Assembly: GCF_027853915.1 (NCBI RefSeq)
Contig: NZ_JAQGLA010000069.1
Location: 1-43,491 of the forward strand
DNA from: Saccharopolyspora oryzae
Lineage (GTDB): Bacteria > Actinomycetota > Actinomycetes > Mycobacteriales > Pseudonocardiaceae
Reading direction: 5' to 3'
Length of the DNA stretch: 43,491 bases
Part shown: positions 15,426 through 25,193 of the stretch, one piece after another
How positions within the stretch are numbered: position 1 is the stretch's first letter
Layout of the letters: each line of letters begins with the position of its first letter
The notes under the pieces: model-generated
Database searches by the model: none
The model's input: only the letters and a program-made list of their open reading frames with translations
Told to the model about the DNA's origin: nothing
Translations under genes and position numbers: made by a program

Positions 15426-15568
15426 TCTTCCGGCGAGGGCAGCATCCCGCCCGGGAAGACGTACTCGTGGATCCAGGTGCAGGAGCAGTGGGTGGCGAGC
15501 AACCCGACCTCGGCATCGGCGCCCAACCGGTGGAAGAAGTCGCGGGGGCGCTCGATCCGAATCAACAC
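15426..15568 (-). pseudogene. Fragment of a cyclopropane-fatty-acyl-phospholipid synthase gene
   Basis: The minus strand reads RPRDFFHRLGADAEVGL, then LATHCSCTWIHEYVFPGGML, then PSPEEV. This resembles the actinobacterial CFA synthase stretch ending in TWI-x-K-Y-x-FPGG-x-x-PS. A short block between GL and LATH appears deleted, and both the N-terminal methyltransferase core and the C-terminal end are absent. It abuts the sigK remnant downstream and the tRNA-Val 3' end upstream. CFA synthase (ufaA1) upstream of sigK is a known order in mycobacteria. Confidence 0.65.
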
Positions 15569-15581
15569 CAGATCGAAGGAG

Positions 15582-15653
15582 TGGGCGCAGTAGGGTTCGA
15601 ACCTACGACCCCTTGCTTGTAAGGCAAGTGCTCTTCCGCTGAGCTATGCGCCC
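15582..15653 (-). tRNA. tRNA-Val (anticodon TAC)
   Basis: The minus strand folds as a full cloverleaf: acceptor GGGCGCA/TGCGCCC, D arm GCTC/GAGC, anticodon stem CTTGC/GCAAG around loop CTTACAA (anticodon TAC), and T arm GTAGG TTCGAAC CCTAC, with discriminator A. The CCA end is not encoded. Its 3' end lies 14 bp from the CFA-synthase fragment. Confidence 0.95.
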
Positions 15654-15756
15654 TGGGTGGTGGCCGGCCGGGCCGGGGGCCCGGTTGATCACCGCCGACA
15701 CCTTACCCGTCGGTTCGGGCGATCCGGGCACCCGGTCGGCCACCTCCAGAACCGGA

Positions 15757-16221
15757 TCAGGCCGTGAGTTCGGCCAGAGCCTTCTTCCAGACGTTCTGGT
15801 CGCGGGCCTCGCCCGGCTGGTTCACCTCGGCGAAGCGGACCTTGCCCTCGGTGTCGATCAAGAACGTGCCGCGGTTGGCCATGCCGGCCGCCTCGTTGAA
15901 CACGCCGTAGGCCTTGGCGATCTCACCGTGCGGCCAGAAGTCCGACAGCAGCGGGAAGGTGTAGCCCTCCTTGTCCGCCCACGCCTTCAGCGCGAACGGG
16001 GAGTCGACCGACACGCCCAGCACCTGGACGTCATCGTTCTGGAAATCGCTGAGGTCGTCCCGGACCTGGCAGAGCTCGCCCTGGCACACCCCGCTGAACG
16101 CGAACGGGTAGAAGACCAGCAGGACGTTCTTCTTGCCGCGGAAATCGGCCAGCGAGACCTTTTCCTTGTTGTAGTCCGGCAGAGTGAAGTCCGGCGCCTG
16201 CGCACCGACCTCGACCGTCAT
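15757..16221 (-). CDS. ahpE: AhpE-type peroxiredoxin with an added second cysteine
   Basis: A 154-residue thiol peroxidase close to mycobacterial AhpE: GAQAPDFTLPD, LLVFYPFAFSGVCQGEL, FPLLSDFWPHG and GVFNEAAGMANRGTF. It reduces hydroperoxides and peroxynitrite in the cytoplasm. The peroxidatic cysteine is Cys46. Unlike the one-Cys AhpE I recall, a second cysteine (Cys51) stands five residues on, the spacing of PrxQ/Bcp peroxiredoxins, so an internal disulfide is possible. ATG 16221 follows AGGAGGG. It lies downstream of the DUF3052 gene, separated by a strong hairpin. Confidence 0.92.
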   Translation of the reverse strand: MTVEVGAQAPDFTLPDYNKEKVSLADFRGKKNVLLVFYPFAFSGVCQGELCQVRDDLSDFQNDDVQVLGVSVDSPFALKAWADKEGYTFPLLSDFWPHGEIAKAYGVFNEAAGMANRGTFLIDTEGKVRFAEVNQPGEARDQNVWKKALAELTA

Positions 16222-16279
16222 GGGCGAACCCTCCTGTTCGACGTGACCTTGTCACCGCCGAACCTACACCGACGAGACG

Positions 16280-16316
16280 CACGTGGGCACCGATGGATTC
16301 CACCGGTGCCCACGTG
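16280..16316 (-). terminator. Hairpin terminator after the DUF3052 gene
   Basis: CACGTGGGCACCG (16280-16292) and CGGTGCCCACGTG (16304-16316) make a perfect 13-bp stem with an 11-base loop, 18 bp past the DUF3052 stop on the minus strand. No T-run follows, as is common in GC-rich actinobacteria. Confidence 0.7.
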
Positions 16317-16333
16317 CTGGAACTCGTCGATCG

Positions 16334-16768
16334 TCAGCGCTTGGCCTTGCTGGACCGGTAGGCCAGCCTCGTTGCCTTCCAGCTGTCGCTGACGGTCACG
16401 TTGGCCGTCTGGGCCAGGTTCGCCGTCGACGCTGCCTCCGTGATGTCGGCCGGGTCGACCGATCCATCCCGGCCGGTCTTCGGGGTCAGCACCCAGATGA
16501 CCCCGTCGTCGGACAGCGGCGTCATGACGTCGAGAAGCGTGTCCGTCAGGTCGCCGTCGTCTTCGCGCCACCACAGCAGCACGACATCGACCACTTCGTC
16601 GGCATCCTCGTCGAGGAGTTCGCTCCCGCAACGTTCCTCGATCGCGGCCCGGACATCATCGTCGACATCCTCTTCCCAGCCGATTTCCTGAACAACCATC
16701 TCGGGCTCGATGTCGAGCCTCTCGGCGACGTCGGCTTCGCCTTTACCGGCGTCTCCCGCGGCGACCAC
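16334..16768 (-). CDS. DUF3052 family acidic protein
   Basis: A 144-residue, very acidic cytoplasmic protein with the family features MVVQEIGWEEDVDDDVRAAI, ADEVVDVVLLWWREDDGDL and VIWVLTPKTGRDG, and a C-terminal WKATRLAYRSSKAKR. The function is unknown. The equivalent gene in mycobacteria also lies between ahpE and aceE. GTG 16768 is the start (after VHWRSEQT in the longer frame), with GGAGGAG about 10 bases upstream. Divergent from aceE. Confidence 0.85.
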   Translation of the reverse strand: MVAAGDAGKGEADVAERLDIEPEMVVQEIGWEEDVDDDVRAAIEERCGSELLDEDADEVVDVVLLWWREDDGDLTDTLLDVMTPLSDDGVIWVLTPKTGRDGSVDPADITEAASTANLAQTANVTVSDSWKATRLAYRSSKAKR

Positions 16769-17004
16769 GGTTTGCTCACTCCTCCAATGCACAGGTGCGA
16801 CACCCGCGTGGTGCCGCACGTCTTCCAGATATGGCCGATAGCGAACACTGCGAACCACCATCGGCGCAACTGCTGGCGGCACGACACGCCGCAGCAGCGG
16901 TCAGGCCACTGACTGTAGACCGGGAAATCCACCACCAAAAGCCTGGTTCGCGGCACGGCCGCCGCAGGTGTGCGCATCGGTGGCCGAAATGGGGGACGAT
17001 GACA

Positions 17005-17029
17005 GTGTTCGAAGTCACTGTTCGAACAC
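17005..17029. promoter_or_regulatory. Inverted repeat upstream of aceE
   Basis: GTGTTCGAA (17005-17013) and TTCGAACAC (17021-17029) are perfect 9-bp arms with a 7-bp spacer, 35 bp before the aceE start. It could be an operator for a dimeric regulator of pyruvate dehydrogenase or a leader hairpin. The rest of the 296-bp gap to the DUF3052 gene shows no further gene. Confidence 0.5.
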
Positions 17030-17064
17030 CCCGCCACCGCCACGACGCAGTCGAGGAGTTCCCT

Positions 17065-19833
<2,769 letters not shown>

Positions 19834-19843
19834 TCGAGCGGAA

Positions 19844-19878
19844 CGCGGGGGCACCTCCGCAGCGGAGGTGCCCCCGCG
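19844..19878. terminator. Very strong hairpin after aceE
   Basis: CGCGGGGGCACCTCCGC (19844-19860) and GCGGAGGTGCCCCCGCG (19862-19878) pair perfectly around a single central A. It lies 10 bp after the aceE stop and 2 bp before the stop of a small minus-strand ORF, so it can act on both strands. Confidence 0.85.
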
Positions 19879-19880
19879 GG

Positions 19881-20015
19881 TCAGACCGCGTGGAGGCCCG
19901 GGTCCCGGTCCTGGGTGACGAAGCTGGCCGCCGTCGTCGCCGGGGCGCCCGGCTTCGAGACGTACGGCAGCACCCGGTAGTCATGTCGGAGCCGTCGCGG
20001 CCGGAGCTCGCGCAT
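19881..20015 (-). CDS. Putative 44-residue small protein
   Basis: Starting at ATG 20015 the protein reads MRELRPRRLRHDYRVLPYVS, then a KPGAPATTAASF segment, and ends DPGLHAV. The N-terminus is strongly basic, with no membrane segment. Codons are almost all G/C-ending, as in real genes here, and the stop abuts a bidirectional terminator on the side opposite aceE. An in-frame ATG at 20051 would add 12 residues. I know no family. It is divergent from the dehydrogenase at 20061. Confidence 0.45.
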   Translation of the reverse strand: MRELRPRRLRHDYRVLPYVSKPGAPATTAASFVTQDRDPGLHAV

Positions 20016-20060
20016 GGCCACCGGGTGAACACTGCTGTCCGGATGATCCATACTGCCCGG

Positions 20061-21104
20061 ATGCGGGTGGCATGCATCGACGGCGACGGAATCGGCCCCG
20101 AACTGGTGGGCAGCGCACGGGAGGTCCTGGCCGCCGCGGCGGATGCCGACGGGATTTCGATCGAGTTCGTCGACGAACCCGGCGGGGCGCGGACCTTCAC
20201 CGAAACCGGCGCACCGCTGGCCGAAGGCGCGCTGGAGCGGTTCCGGACCACCTACGACGCCGTGCTGAAAGGTCCGGTCGGGTTGCCCGAGGTGCGGCAT
20301 CCGGACGGCACGGAGGCCGGTGTGCTGGGCGGCGTGCTGCGCAACGGGCTGGACACCTACGCCAACGTGCGGCCGGTCCGGCTGCTGCCGGGCGTGCGGG
20401 AGACCGGTTCACCGATCAACTACGTGATCGTCCGCGAGAACACCGAGGGCTTGTACCTCTCGCGCGGCAGCGGGGTGCGCAACGACCACGCGGCCAGCGA
20501 TCAGCTGCTCATGACCCGCGTCGGCGTCGAGCGGATCGTCCGGTTCGCCTTCGAGCTGGCGCGCAAGCGCTCCGGTGCGCCGAAGGACGGCGTGCAGCGA
20601 GTGACCTGCGTGGACAAGAGCAACGTGCTGCGCAGCTTCGCGTTCTTCCGCGCGATCTTCGACGAGATCGCCGTGCAGTACCCGGACGTCGAAGCGGACC
20701 ACCGCTACACCGACGCCGCCGCGCACGACCTGGTGGCCGATCCGGCGCACTTCGACGTGCTGGTCACCGAGAACTTCGTCGGCGACATGCTCAGCGACCT
20801 GGGTGCGGCGACGGTCGGCGGGCTGGGCATGTGCCCGTCGGGCAACATCGGCGGCACCGCGGCCTACTTCGAGCCCGTGCACGGCAGCGCCCCGTCGCTC
20901 GCCGGAACCGGCCGGGCCAACCCGACCTCGCAAATCCGCAGCGCAGCAATGCTGCTGGAACACGTCGGGGCCACCGCCGCCGCACGGCGGATCGAGGCGG
21001 CGGTCGAGTCCGCATACGCCGGAGGTGCCGTGCGGGTGCGGCCGGACGGCACCCCCGAATGCGGCACCGAAGGCGTCACCGAAGCCGTCATCAGCAGGCT
21101 CTGA
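20061..21104 (+). CDS. Isocitrate/isopropylmalate-type dehydrogenase
   Basis: A 347-residue NAD(P)-dependent beta-decarboxylating hydroxyacid dehydrogenase. Landmarks: GDGIGPELVGSAREVL at the N-terminus, substrate-site NYVIVRENTEGLY, CVDKSNVLRSFAFFR with the catalytic Lys, VTENFVGDMLSDLGAATVGG with the metal Asp residues, and EPVHGSAPSLAG. The family includes 3-isopropylmalate, isocitrate, homoisocitrate and tartrate dehydrogenases. The RENTEGLY form and the lack of leu genes nearby mean the substrate is undecided. ATG 20061 is used. Confidence 0.85.
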   Translation: MRVACIDGDGIGPELVGSAREVLAAAADADGISIEFVDEPGGARTFTETGAPLAEGALERFRTTYDAVLKGPVGLPEVRHPDGTEAGVLGGVLRNGLDTYANVRPVRLLPGVRETGSPINYVIVRENTEGLYLSRGSGVRNDHAASDQLLMTRVGVERIVRFAFELARKRSGAPKDGVQRVTCVDKSNVLRSFAFFRAIFDEIAVQYPDVEADHRYTDAAAHDLVADPAHFDVLVTENFVGDMLSDLGAATVGGLGMCPSGNIGGTAAYFEPVHGSAPSLAGTGRANPTSQIRSAAMLLEHVGATAAARRIEAAVESAYAGGAVRVRPDGTPECGTEGVTEAVISRL

Positions 21105-21133
21105 CCGGCTCCGCCCATCTCACTCCGTGGACC

Positions 21134-21194
21134 GCAGTTTCAATTGAAACTGCGCCTGGCCCCTCACGAGATCCGCAGTTTCAATTGAAACTGC
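21134..21194. repeat. Class B tandem palindrome pair (locus 2)
   Basis: Two identical perfect palindromes, GCAGTTTCAATTGAAACTGC, at 21134-21153 and 21175-21194. Starts are 41 bp apart with a 21-bp spacer, exactly as at 9193-9253, but the spacer is different. They fill the gap between the dehydrogenase stop and the stop of the minus-strand M14 peptidase. Confidence 0.9.
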
Positions 21195-21217
21195 GGCTCG
21201 GCGGAGCACCGGACGGC

Positions 21218-22489
21218 TCAGCAGGACAGCGGTCGGCCTTCGGCGATGTGGAACTGCGCGCGGGAGTCGAGCAGGAGGGCGACCAGCGAGCGGGCCTCCT
21301 GGCGCATCGGCACCACTCGCCCGCCGTCCGGGCCGGGTGTGCTGCGCACGCCGTGCAGGTCGAGCTTGTCGCGCACCGCACCGAACTGGTCCGCCGTCAG
21401 GCCGTACGCGCAAGGCGGGTTCTCGTCGACCTGGCTCGGAGCCTCGTTGTCCGCACCGTCGAAGTAGATCGGCCCCTGGCCGAGCAGACCCGCTTGCCGG
21501 GCGGTGGCGGTCGCGGTCGCGATCTCACCGCGGCGCTCGGACATCATCCGCAACGTGGCCGCGACCCCGGTGCGGTGGGAGTCGACGCGGCGGCGGTTGT
21601 TGACCGCCGGATCGGTCTTCTCCTCGTCGGTGAGCGGGTCGACGCGGGTTTCCACCAGCAGGCCGAGGGCGTTCTTGACGCCGATGGTGTTGCGCAGGAT
21701 CCGCTCCTGCCCGTCGCCGGCGACCTGCTTGATCGGCTCACCGGTCTCCGGGTCCGTCCAGATGCCGTAGATGCCGGTGGAGAACCCGGTGTCCTCGACC
21801 GCGGGCCGGACGTACTCCTCGGACAACCGCTCCGACTCGTCGTGCACGCCTTCGGCGGCGTTGAGGTTGCGCGGCCACAGCGCGAGGAGGTCCTTGACGT
21901 AGTAAGGCGGCTTGGCGCCGTACTCGTGCAGGTCGTGCACCACGTCGGGCCGCTCGTCGCGGATCACCTCCGCCACGGCTTGCGCTTCCGGCGTGTTCAG
22001 CGCGATGTGGTCGCGGTTGATGTCCACGCCGTCGGCGTTGCCGCGGGTGTTGGCGACGTTGCCGTCCGGGTTGGCGTTCGGCACGAACAGCACGCTCGTG
22101 GTGCTCAGGAACTTGCGCACCTCCGGGTCTTCGGACAGCCCGAGATCGCGGATGGTGCCCAGGCAGGCTTCGCGGCCGGAGGGCTCGTCGCCGTGCTGCG
22201 AGCAGGTGAACAGCACTGCGGTGCGCGCTCCCCGAGCGCCGACGCGGACCAACCGCAGCGGGCGGTCCTGCTTGGTCTTGCCGATCTGCTCGACCGAAAC
22301 CTGCTGGCTGGCCTCGTCAACGGCCTGCAGGAACTCGGTCTCCTCCTCCGGTGTCGTCCACCGGCTGCCGTCGGTCTGCTCGAAACCCGTCGTCGGTGCA
22401 GCGGTCCGCTCCTGCGCGGACGCCACCGGCGTCACCAGCAGAGCACCGACCGCCAGCGGAACCACCGCGCTGCGCGCGAGACGCCCCAT
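21218..22489 (-). CDS. Secreted M14-family zinc carboxypeptidase
   Basis: A 423-residue exported metallopeptidase. A Sec signal (GRLARSAVVPLAVGALLVTPVASA) is followed by the M14 fold. Zinc ligands are in CSQHGDEPSGRE (H and E) and the later HDLHEYG; substrate-binding NPDGNVANTRGNADGVDINRD is typical, and LGLLVETR carries the catalytic Glu. Two C-terminal cysteines may form a disulfide. ATG 22489 follows AAAGGGG. It lies downstream of the riboflavin transporter on the same strand, with an 87-bp gap. Confidence 0.88.
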   Translation of the reverse strand: MGRLARSAVVPLAVGALLVTPVASAQERTAAPTTGFEQTDGSRWTTPEEETEFLQAVDEASQQVSVEQIGKTKQDRPLRLVRVGARGARTAVLFTCSQHGDEPSGREACLGTIRDLGLSEDPEVRKFLSTTSVLFVPNANPDGNVANTRGNADGVDINRDHIALNTPEAQAVAEVIRDERPDVVHDLHEYGAKPPYYVKDLLALWPRNLNAAEGVHDESERLSEEYVRPAVEDTGFSTGIYGIWTDPETGEPIKQVAGDGQERILRNTIGVKNALGLLVETRVDPLTDEEKTDPAVNNRRRVDSHRTGVAATLRMMSERRGEIATATATARQAGLLGQGPIYFDGADNEAPSQVDENPPCAYGLTADQFGAVRDKLDLHGVRSTPGPDGGRVVPMRQEARSLVALLLDSRAQFHIAEGRPLSC

Positions 22490-22576
22490 TTCGACCCCTT
22501 TCGGCGATGTGCGACGACTCGCATCCACCACCGCCGAACGTCAGGAGTCAAGCGGTGAAGGCACTTTCGTGTTCCT

Positions 22577-23224
22577 TCAGGCCTCCACGGCGACGCGCTG
22601 CCGAGCGCGTTGCACGCGGGCCGTGCGGTTCCAGCTCCACCAACCGTGGATCACCAGGGCCGCGAAGACCACGTAGATCGCCGCGCTGACGTGCAGGCCG
22701 GACGCGATCTGCAGCGGGACGCCCACCGCGTCCACGGCCAACCAGACCAGCCAGAACTCGACAAGACCGCGCCCCTGCGCCCAGAACGCGACCAGAGTGC
22801 CGATGAAGATCCAGGAGTCCGGCCACGGCGCCCACGAGGCGTCCAATGCGGACAGCAGCAATGCGAACGCGGACGTGCCGATGGCCAGCGCGCCGACCAG
22901 CACGAGCCGCTCCACGGCGGAGGCCTTGCGCACCACGACGCCGTAGACCGGGTCGCTGCGGCGGTTCCACGCCCACCAGCCGTAGATCGAGATCAGCAGG
23001 ATCATCACCTGCCGGACGGCCAGCCCGCCCAGGTGCGCCGAGGCGTAGACGGCGAACAGCAGCACCGTCGCCGAGACCTGCACCGGCCAGGTAGCCAAGG
23101 TCCTGCGCTGGGCGAGGAAGACCACTGCCAGGGCGCACAGCTGCCCGACGAGTTCCGCCCACGAGATCTGCTGGCCCAGCACGGTGATCCCGTTGCCGAG
23201 CACCCATTCCGCGACAGCCTGCAC
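22577..23224 (-). CDS. pnuX: PnuC-family vitamin transporter, probably riboflavin (PnuX/RibM type)
   Basis: A 215-residue membrane protein with about seven helices and PnuC landmarks ISIYGWWAWNRR and IHGWWSWNR. PnuC proteins carry nicotinamide riboside, thiamine or riboflavin by facilitated diffusion. The FMN riboswitch directly upstream points to riboflavin, as for actinobacterial PnuX/RibM. GTG 23224 is chosen because GGGAGGAG precedes it; an ATG frame start at 23284 lies inside the leader. Confidence 0.85.
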   Translation of the reverse strand: MQAVAEWVLGNGITVLGQQISWAELVGQLCALAVVFLAQRRTLATWPVQVSATVLLFAVYASAHLGGLAVRQVMILLISIYGWWAWNRRSDPVYGVVVRKASAVERLVLVGALAIGTSAFALLLSALDASWAPWPDSWIFIGTLVAFWAQGRGLVEFWLVWLAVDAVGVPLQIASGLHVSAAIYVVFAALVIHGWWSWNRTARVQRARQRVAVEA

Positions 23225-23226
23225 GC

Positions 23227-23311
23227 CCGCTCCTCCCACCTGCGACGTGCGCACCGGGGTATGCGGGCAGCCCGGAGCGGACACCTGCCGACACCGACAG
23301 CCCTACTCCGG
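23227..23311 (-). promoter_or_regulatory. Expression platform of the FMN riboswitch
   Basis: On the minus strand CCGCTCC (23280-23274) is complementary to GGAGCGG (23233-23227), next to the ribosome-binding site. CTCCGG (23278-23273) can instead pair with CCGGAG (23311-23306). The two pairings exclude each other, which would suit translational control. This is inferred from complementarity only. Confidence 0.45.
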
Positions 23312-23318
23312 TCGACCC

Positions 23319-23452
23319 GTGCGCTGCCTCTCATCCGGACTTTCACCGTCGGTTCCGGAATTCCACCGGATCGGCCGACACCTCGCGGGGCGAGGCGCCG
23401 GTTCGCGGACTGTTACCGCCGGTTCGGATTTTCACCGAGCCCCGGAGCGCAC
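23319..23452 (-). ncRNA. FMN riboswitch (RFN element)
   Basis: The minus strand carries the RFN signature blocks in order: GGTGAAAATCCGAACCGGCG, GTAACAGTCCGCGAA, GATCCGGTGGAATTCCGGAA, CCGACGGTGAAAGTCCGGAT and GAGAGGCAGC. GTGCGCT (23452-23446) and AGCGCAC (23325-23319) close the outer stem. It should bind FMN and switch off the downstream pnuX-type transporter when flavin is plentiful. Confidence 0.95.
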
Positions 23453-23624
23453 GACTTCGTTCGTTCTGCGCAACATCGTGCGCCTGCTGATCTGTTCCCG
23501 CGCCAATACGTGCGTCGCGTCACATCGGCTCCTGGCGCGAAAACCGGTTGCACGGCGACCGAAGCGCCCTGGATCTTCTCCTGGTGCGCAGATCCGACGC
23601 CCCACGTGACCACGGGCTCGACCG

Positions 23625-24806
23625 ATGAACCGCGCTCTCGTCCTGCTGCTGTCCCTGACCTGCGGGATCAGCGTTGGCAACATCTACTTCCCGCAGGCGA
23701 TCAGCCCCCTGGTCGCCACCGGCCTGGGCGTCCCCGTCGACGCGGCTGCCATGGTCGCGACGGCCGTGCAGTTCGGCTATTCGATCGGCATCTTCCTGCT
23801 GGTGCCGCTCGGCGACCGCGTCCCGCACCGGCTGCTGATCACGTCGCTGCTCGCCATCACCGGCCTCGGCCTGCTGGCCGCCGCAGCGGCTCCCGCGCTG
23901 CCACCGCTCGTGGCGGCGAGCGCCCTGATCGGCACCACGAACGTGATCGCACCCCTGATCAGCCCGTTCGCCGCCGGTTTGGCGGGCGAGCGCCGCCGCG
24001 GCGCGGTCATCGGGACGCTGCTGAGCGGGTCGATCGGCGGGATGCTGCTATCCCGCGCGTTCGGCGGTTCGCTCGGCGAGTGGCTCGGGTGGCGGGCTCC
24101 GTACCTGGTGTCCGCGGCGCTCGTCCTGATCGTGGCCGTCGTCCTGGCGTGCGCGCTGCCGAGCACGGAACCTCCGTCGGCGCAGCGCTATCCGGCGTTG
24201 CTCGGCGAATCGCTGCGGCTGCTCCGCACCGAGCCCGAACTGCGGCGTTCCTGCTTCTACCAGGCGATGGTGTTCGGGAGCTTCACCGCCGTCTGGACCG
24301 GGGTGGCCCTGCTGCTCACCAGTCCGGTCTACGGGCTCGGCGCACCGGCCGTCGGAGCGCTCGCGGTGGTCGGCGCGGCGACCATGGTCTGCACTCCGAT
24401 CGCCGGTCGCCAAGCGGATCGGCGGGGTCCGGACGCCGTCAACCTGGTGTGCACGATCGGCACGATCACGTCGGCCGCGCTGCTCGCCGTCGGCAGCTTC
24501 GGCGGGGCGGTGGGACTGGTGTCCCTCGTACTGGGCACGCTGGTGCTCGACGTCGCGATGCAGTCGGGCATGGTCGCCAACCAGGTGCGGATCTACGCGT
24601 TGCGCCCGGAAGCCCGCAGCAGGCTCAACACGGCCTACATGACCTGCGCCTACCTCGGCGGCAGCGCCGGATCTTGGCTCGGGGTGCGGGCTTTCGCGCA
24701 CTTCGGCTGGCCGGGCGTGTGCGGGCTGGTGGTGCTGCTGTCCGGATCAGCGCTGGCCGGGCTCCTGCTCTCGATGCGCCGCAGGGGTGCGGGAGCGGCG
24801 GTGTGA
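23625..24806 (+). CDS. Major facilitator superfamily exporter (DHA1-like)
   Basis: A 393-residue, twelve-helix transporter. The first helices read ALVLLLSLTCGISVGNIYFP, and the MFS motif-A-like loop LGDRVPHR follows helix 2, with RQADRRGPDA as the matching loop in the second half. It resembles drug/sugar efflux proteins of the YgaY/DHA1 group; the substrate cannot be predicted. ATG 23625 is used. It is divergent from the riboswitch-pnuX unit. The 172 bp between riboswitch and this start show no gene. Confidence 0.85.
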   Translation: MNRALVLLLSLTCGISVGNIYFPQAISPLVATGLGVPVDAAAMVATAVQFGYSIGIFLLVPLGDRVPHRLLITSLLAITGLGLLAAAAAPALPPLVAASALIGTTNVIAPLISPFAAGLAGERRRGAVIGTLLSGSIGGMLLSRAFGGSLGEWLGWRAPYLVSAALVLIVAVVLACALPSTEPPSAQRYPALLGESLRLLRTEPELRRSCFYQAMVFGSFTAVWTGVALLLTSPVYGLGAPAVGALAVVGAATMVCTPIAGRQADRRGPDAVNLVCTIGTITSAALLAVGSFGGAVGLVSLVLGTLVLDVAMQSGMVANQVRIYALRPEARSRLNTAYMTCAYLGGSAGSWLGVRAFAHFGWPGVCGLVVLLSGSALAGLLLSMRRRGAGAAV

Positions 24807-24885
24807 GCAACGCCCTCGGATGGCCGATCGAACAGGCGTGCAGGCGCCGGTAGACTCGATCAGCAGCTCGAGGAGGGGACGCCGG

Positions 24886-25119
24886 ATGAACGACACCGAT
24901 CACGCCATCCTCGCGTTCGAGCTCGAGCACTGGCAGTACCAGGGCAACAAGGAGCGGGTCATCCAGGAGCGCTTCGGGTTCTCCCCGAACCGCTACTACC
25001 AGCGGCTGAACCGCCTGCTGGACGAGCCCGAAGCCCTGAAGCAGCAGCCCGCGCTGGTCAAGCGGCTGCTGGACCAGCGGGACAAGCGAGCCCAGCGCCG
25101 CACCGCCCGCGACGTCTGA
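24886..25119 (+). CDS. DUF3263 small protein
   Basis: A 77-residue cytoplasmic protein: ILAFELEHWQYQGNKERVIQ-type N-terminus followed by ERFGFSPNRYYQRLNRLLDEP, the DUF3263 pattern, which looks like a small helix-turn-helix. It may bind DNA; its function is unknown. ATG 24886 follows AGGAGGGG at 24870-24878. The longer frame from 24787 overlaps the MFS gene and is rejected. Confidence 0.8.
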   Translation: MNDTDHAILAFELEHWQYQGNKERVIQERFGFSPNRYYQRLNRLLDEPEALKQQPALVKRLLDQRDKRAQRRTARDV

Positions 25120-25146
25120 TCCGCTGAGCGGCTCCCCGAACGAAGA

Positions 25147-25180
25147 AGCCCCGCCGCACCTGGTCGGCACGACGGGGGCT
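25147..25180. terminator. Bidirectional hairpin between DUF3263 and amidase genes
   Basis: AGCCCCGCCG (from 25147) and CGACGGGGGCT (to 25180) pair imperfectly as a GC-rich stem in the gap between convergent stops at 25119 and 25194. Confidence 0.55.
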
Positions 25181-25193
25181 CTCGTCCTGATCC

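Noticed and set aside
21134..21194. Possible mini-CRISPR (GTTTCAAT / ATTGAAAC repeats with a 21-bp spacer)
   Set aside because: Only two units per locus, the repeat is a complete palindrome, the spacer is too short, and there are no cas genes or leader.
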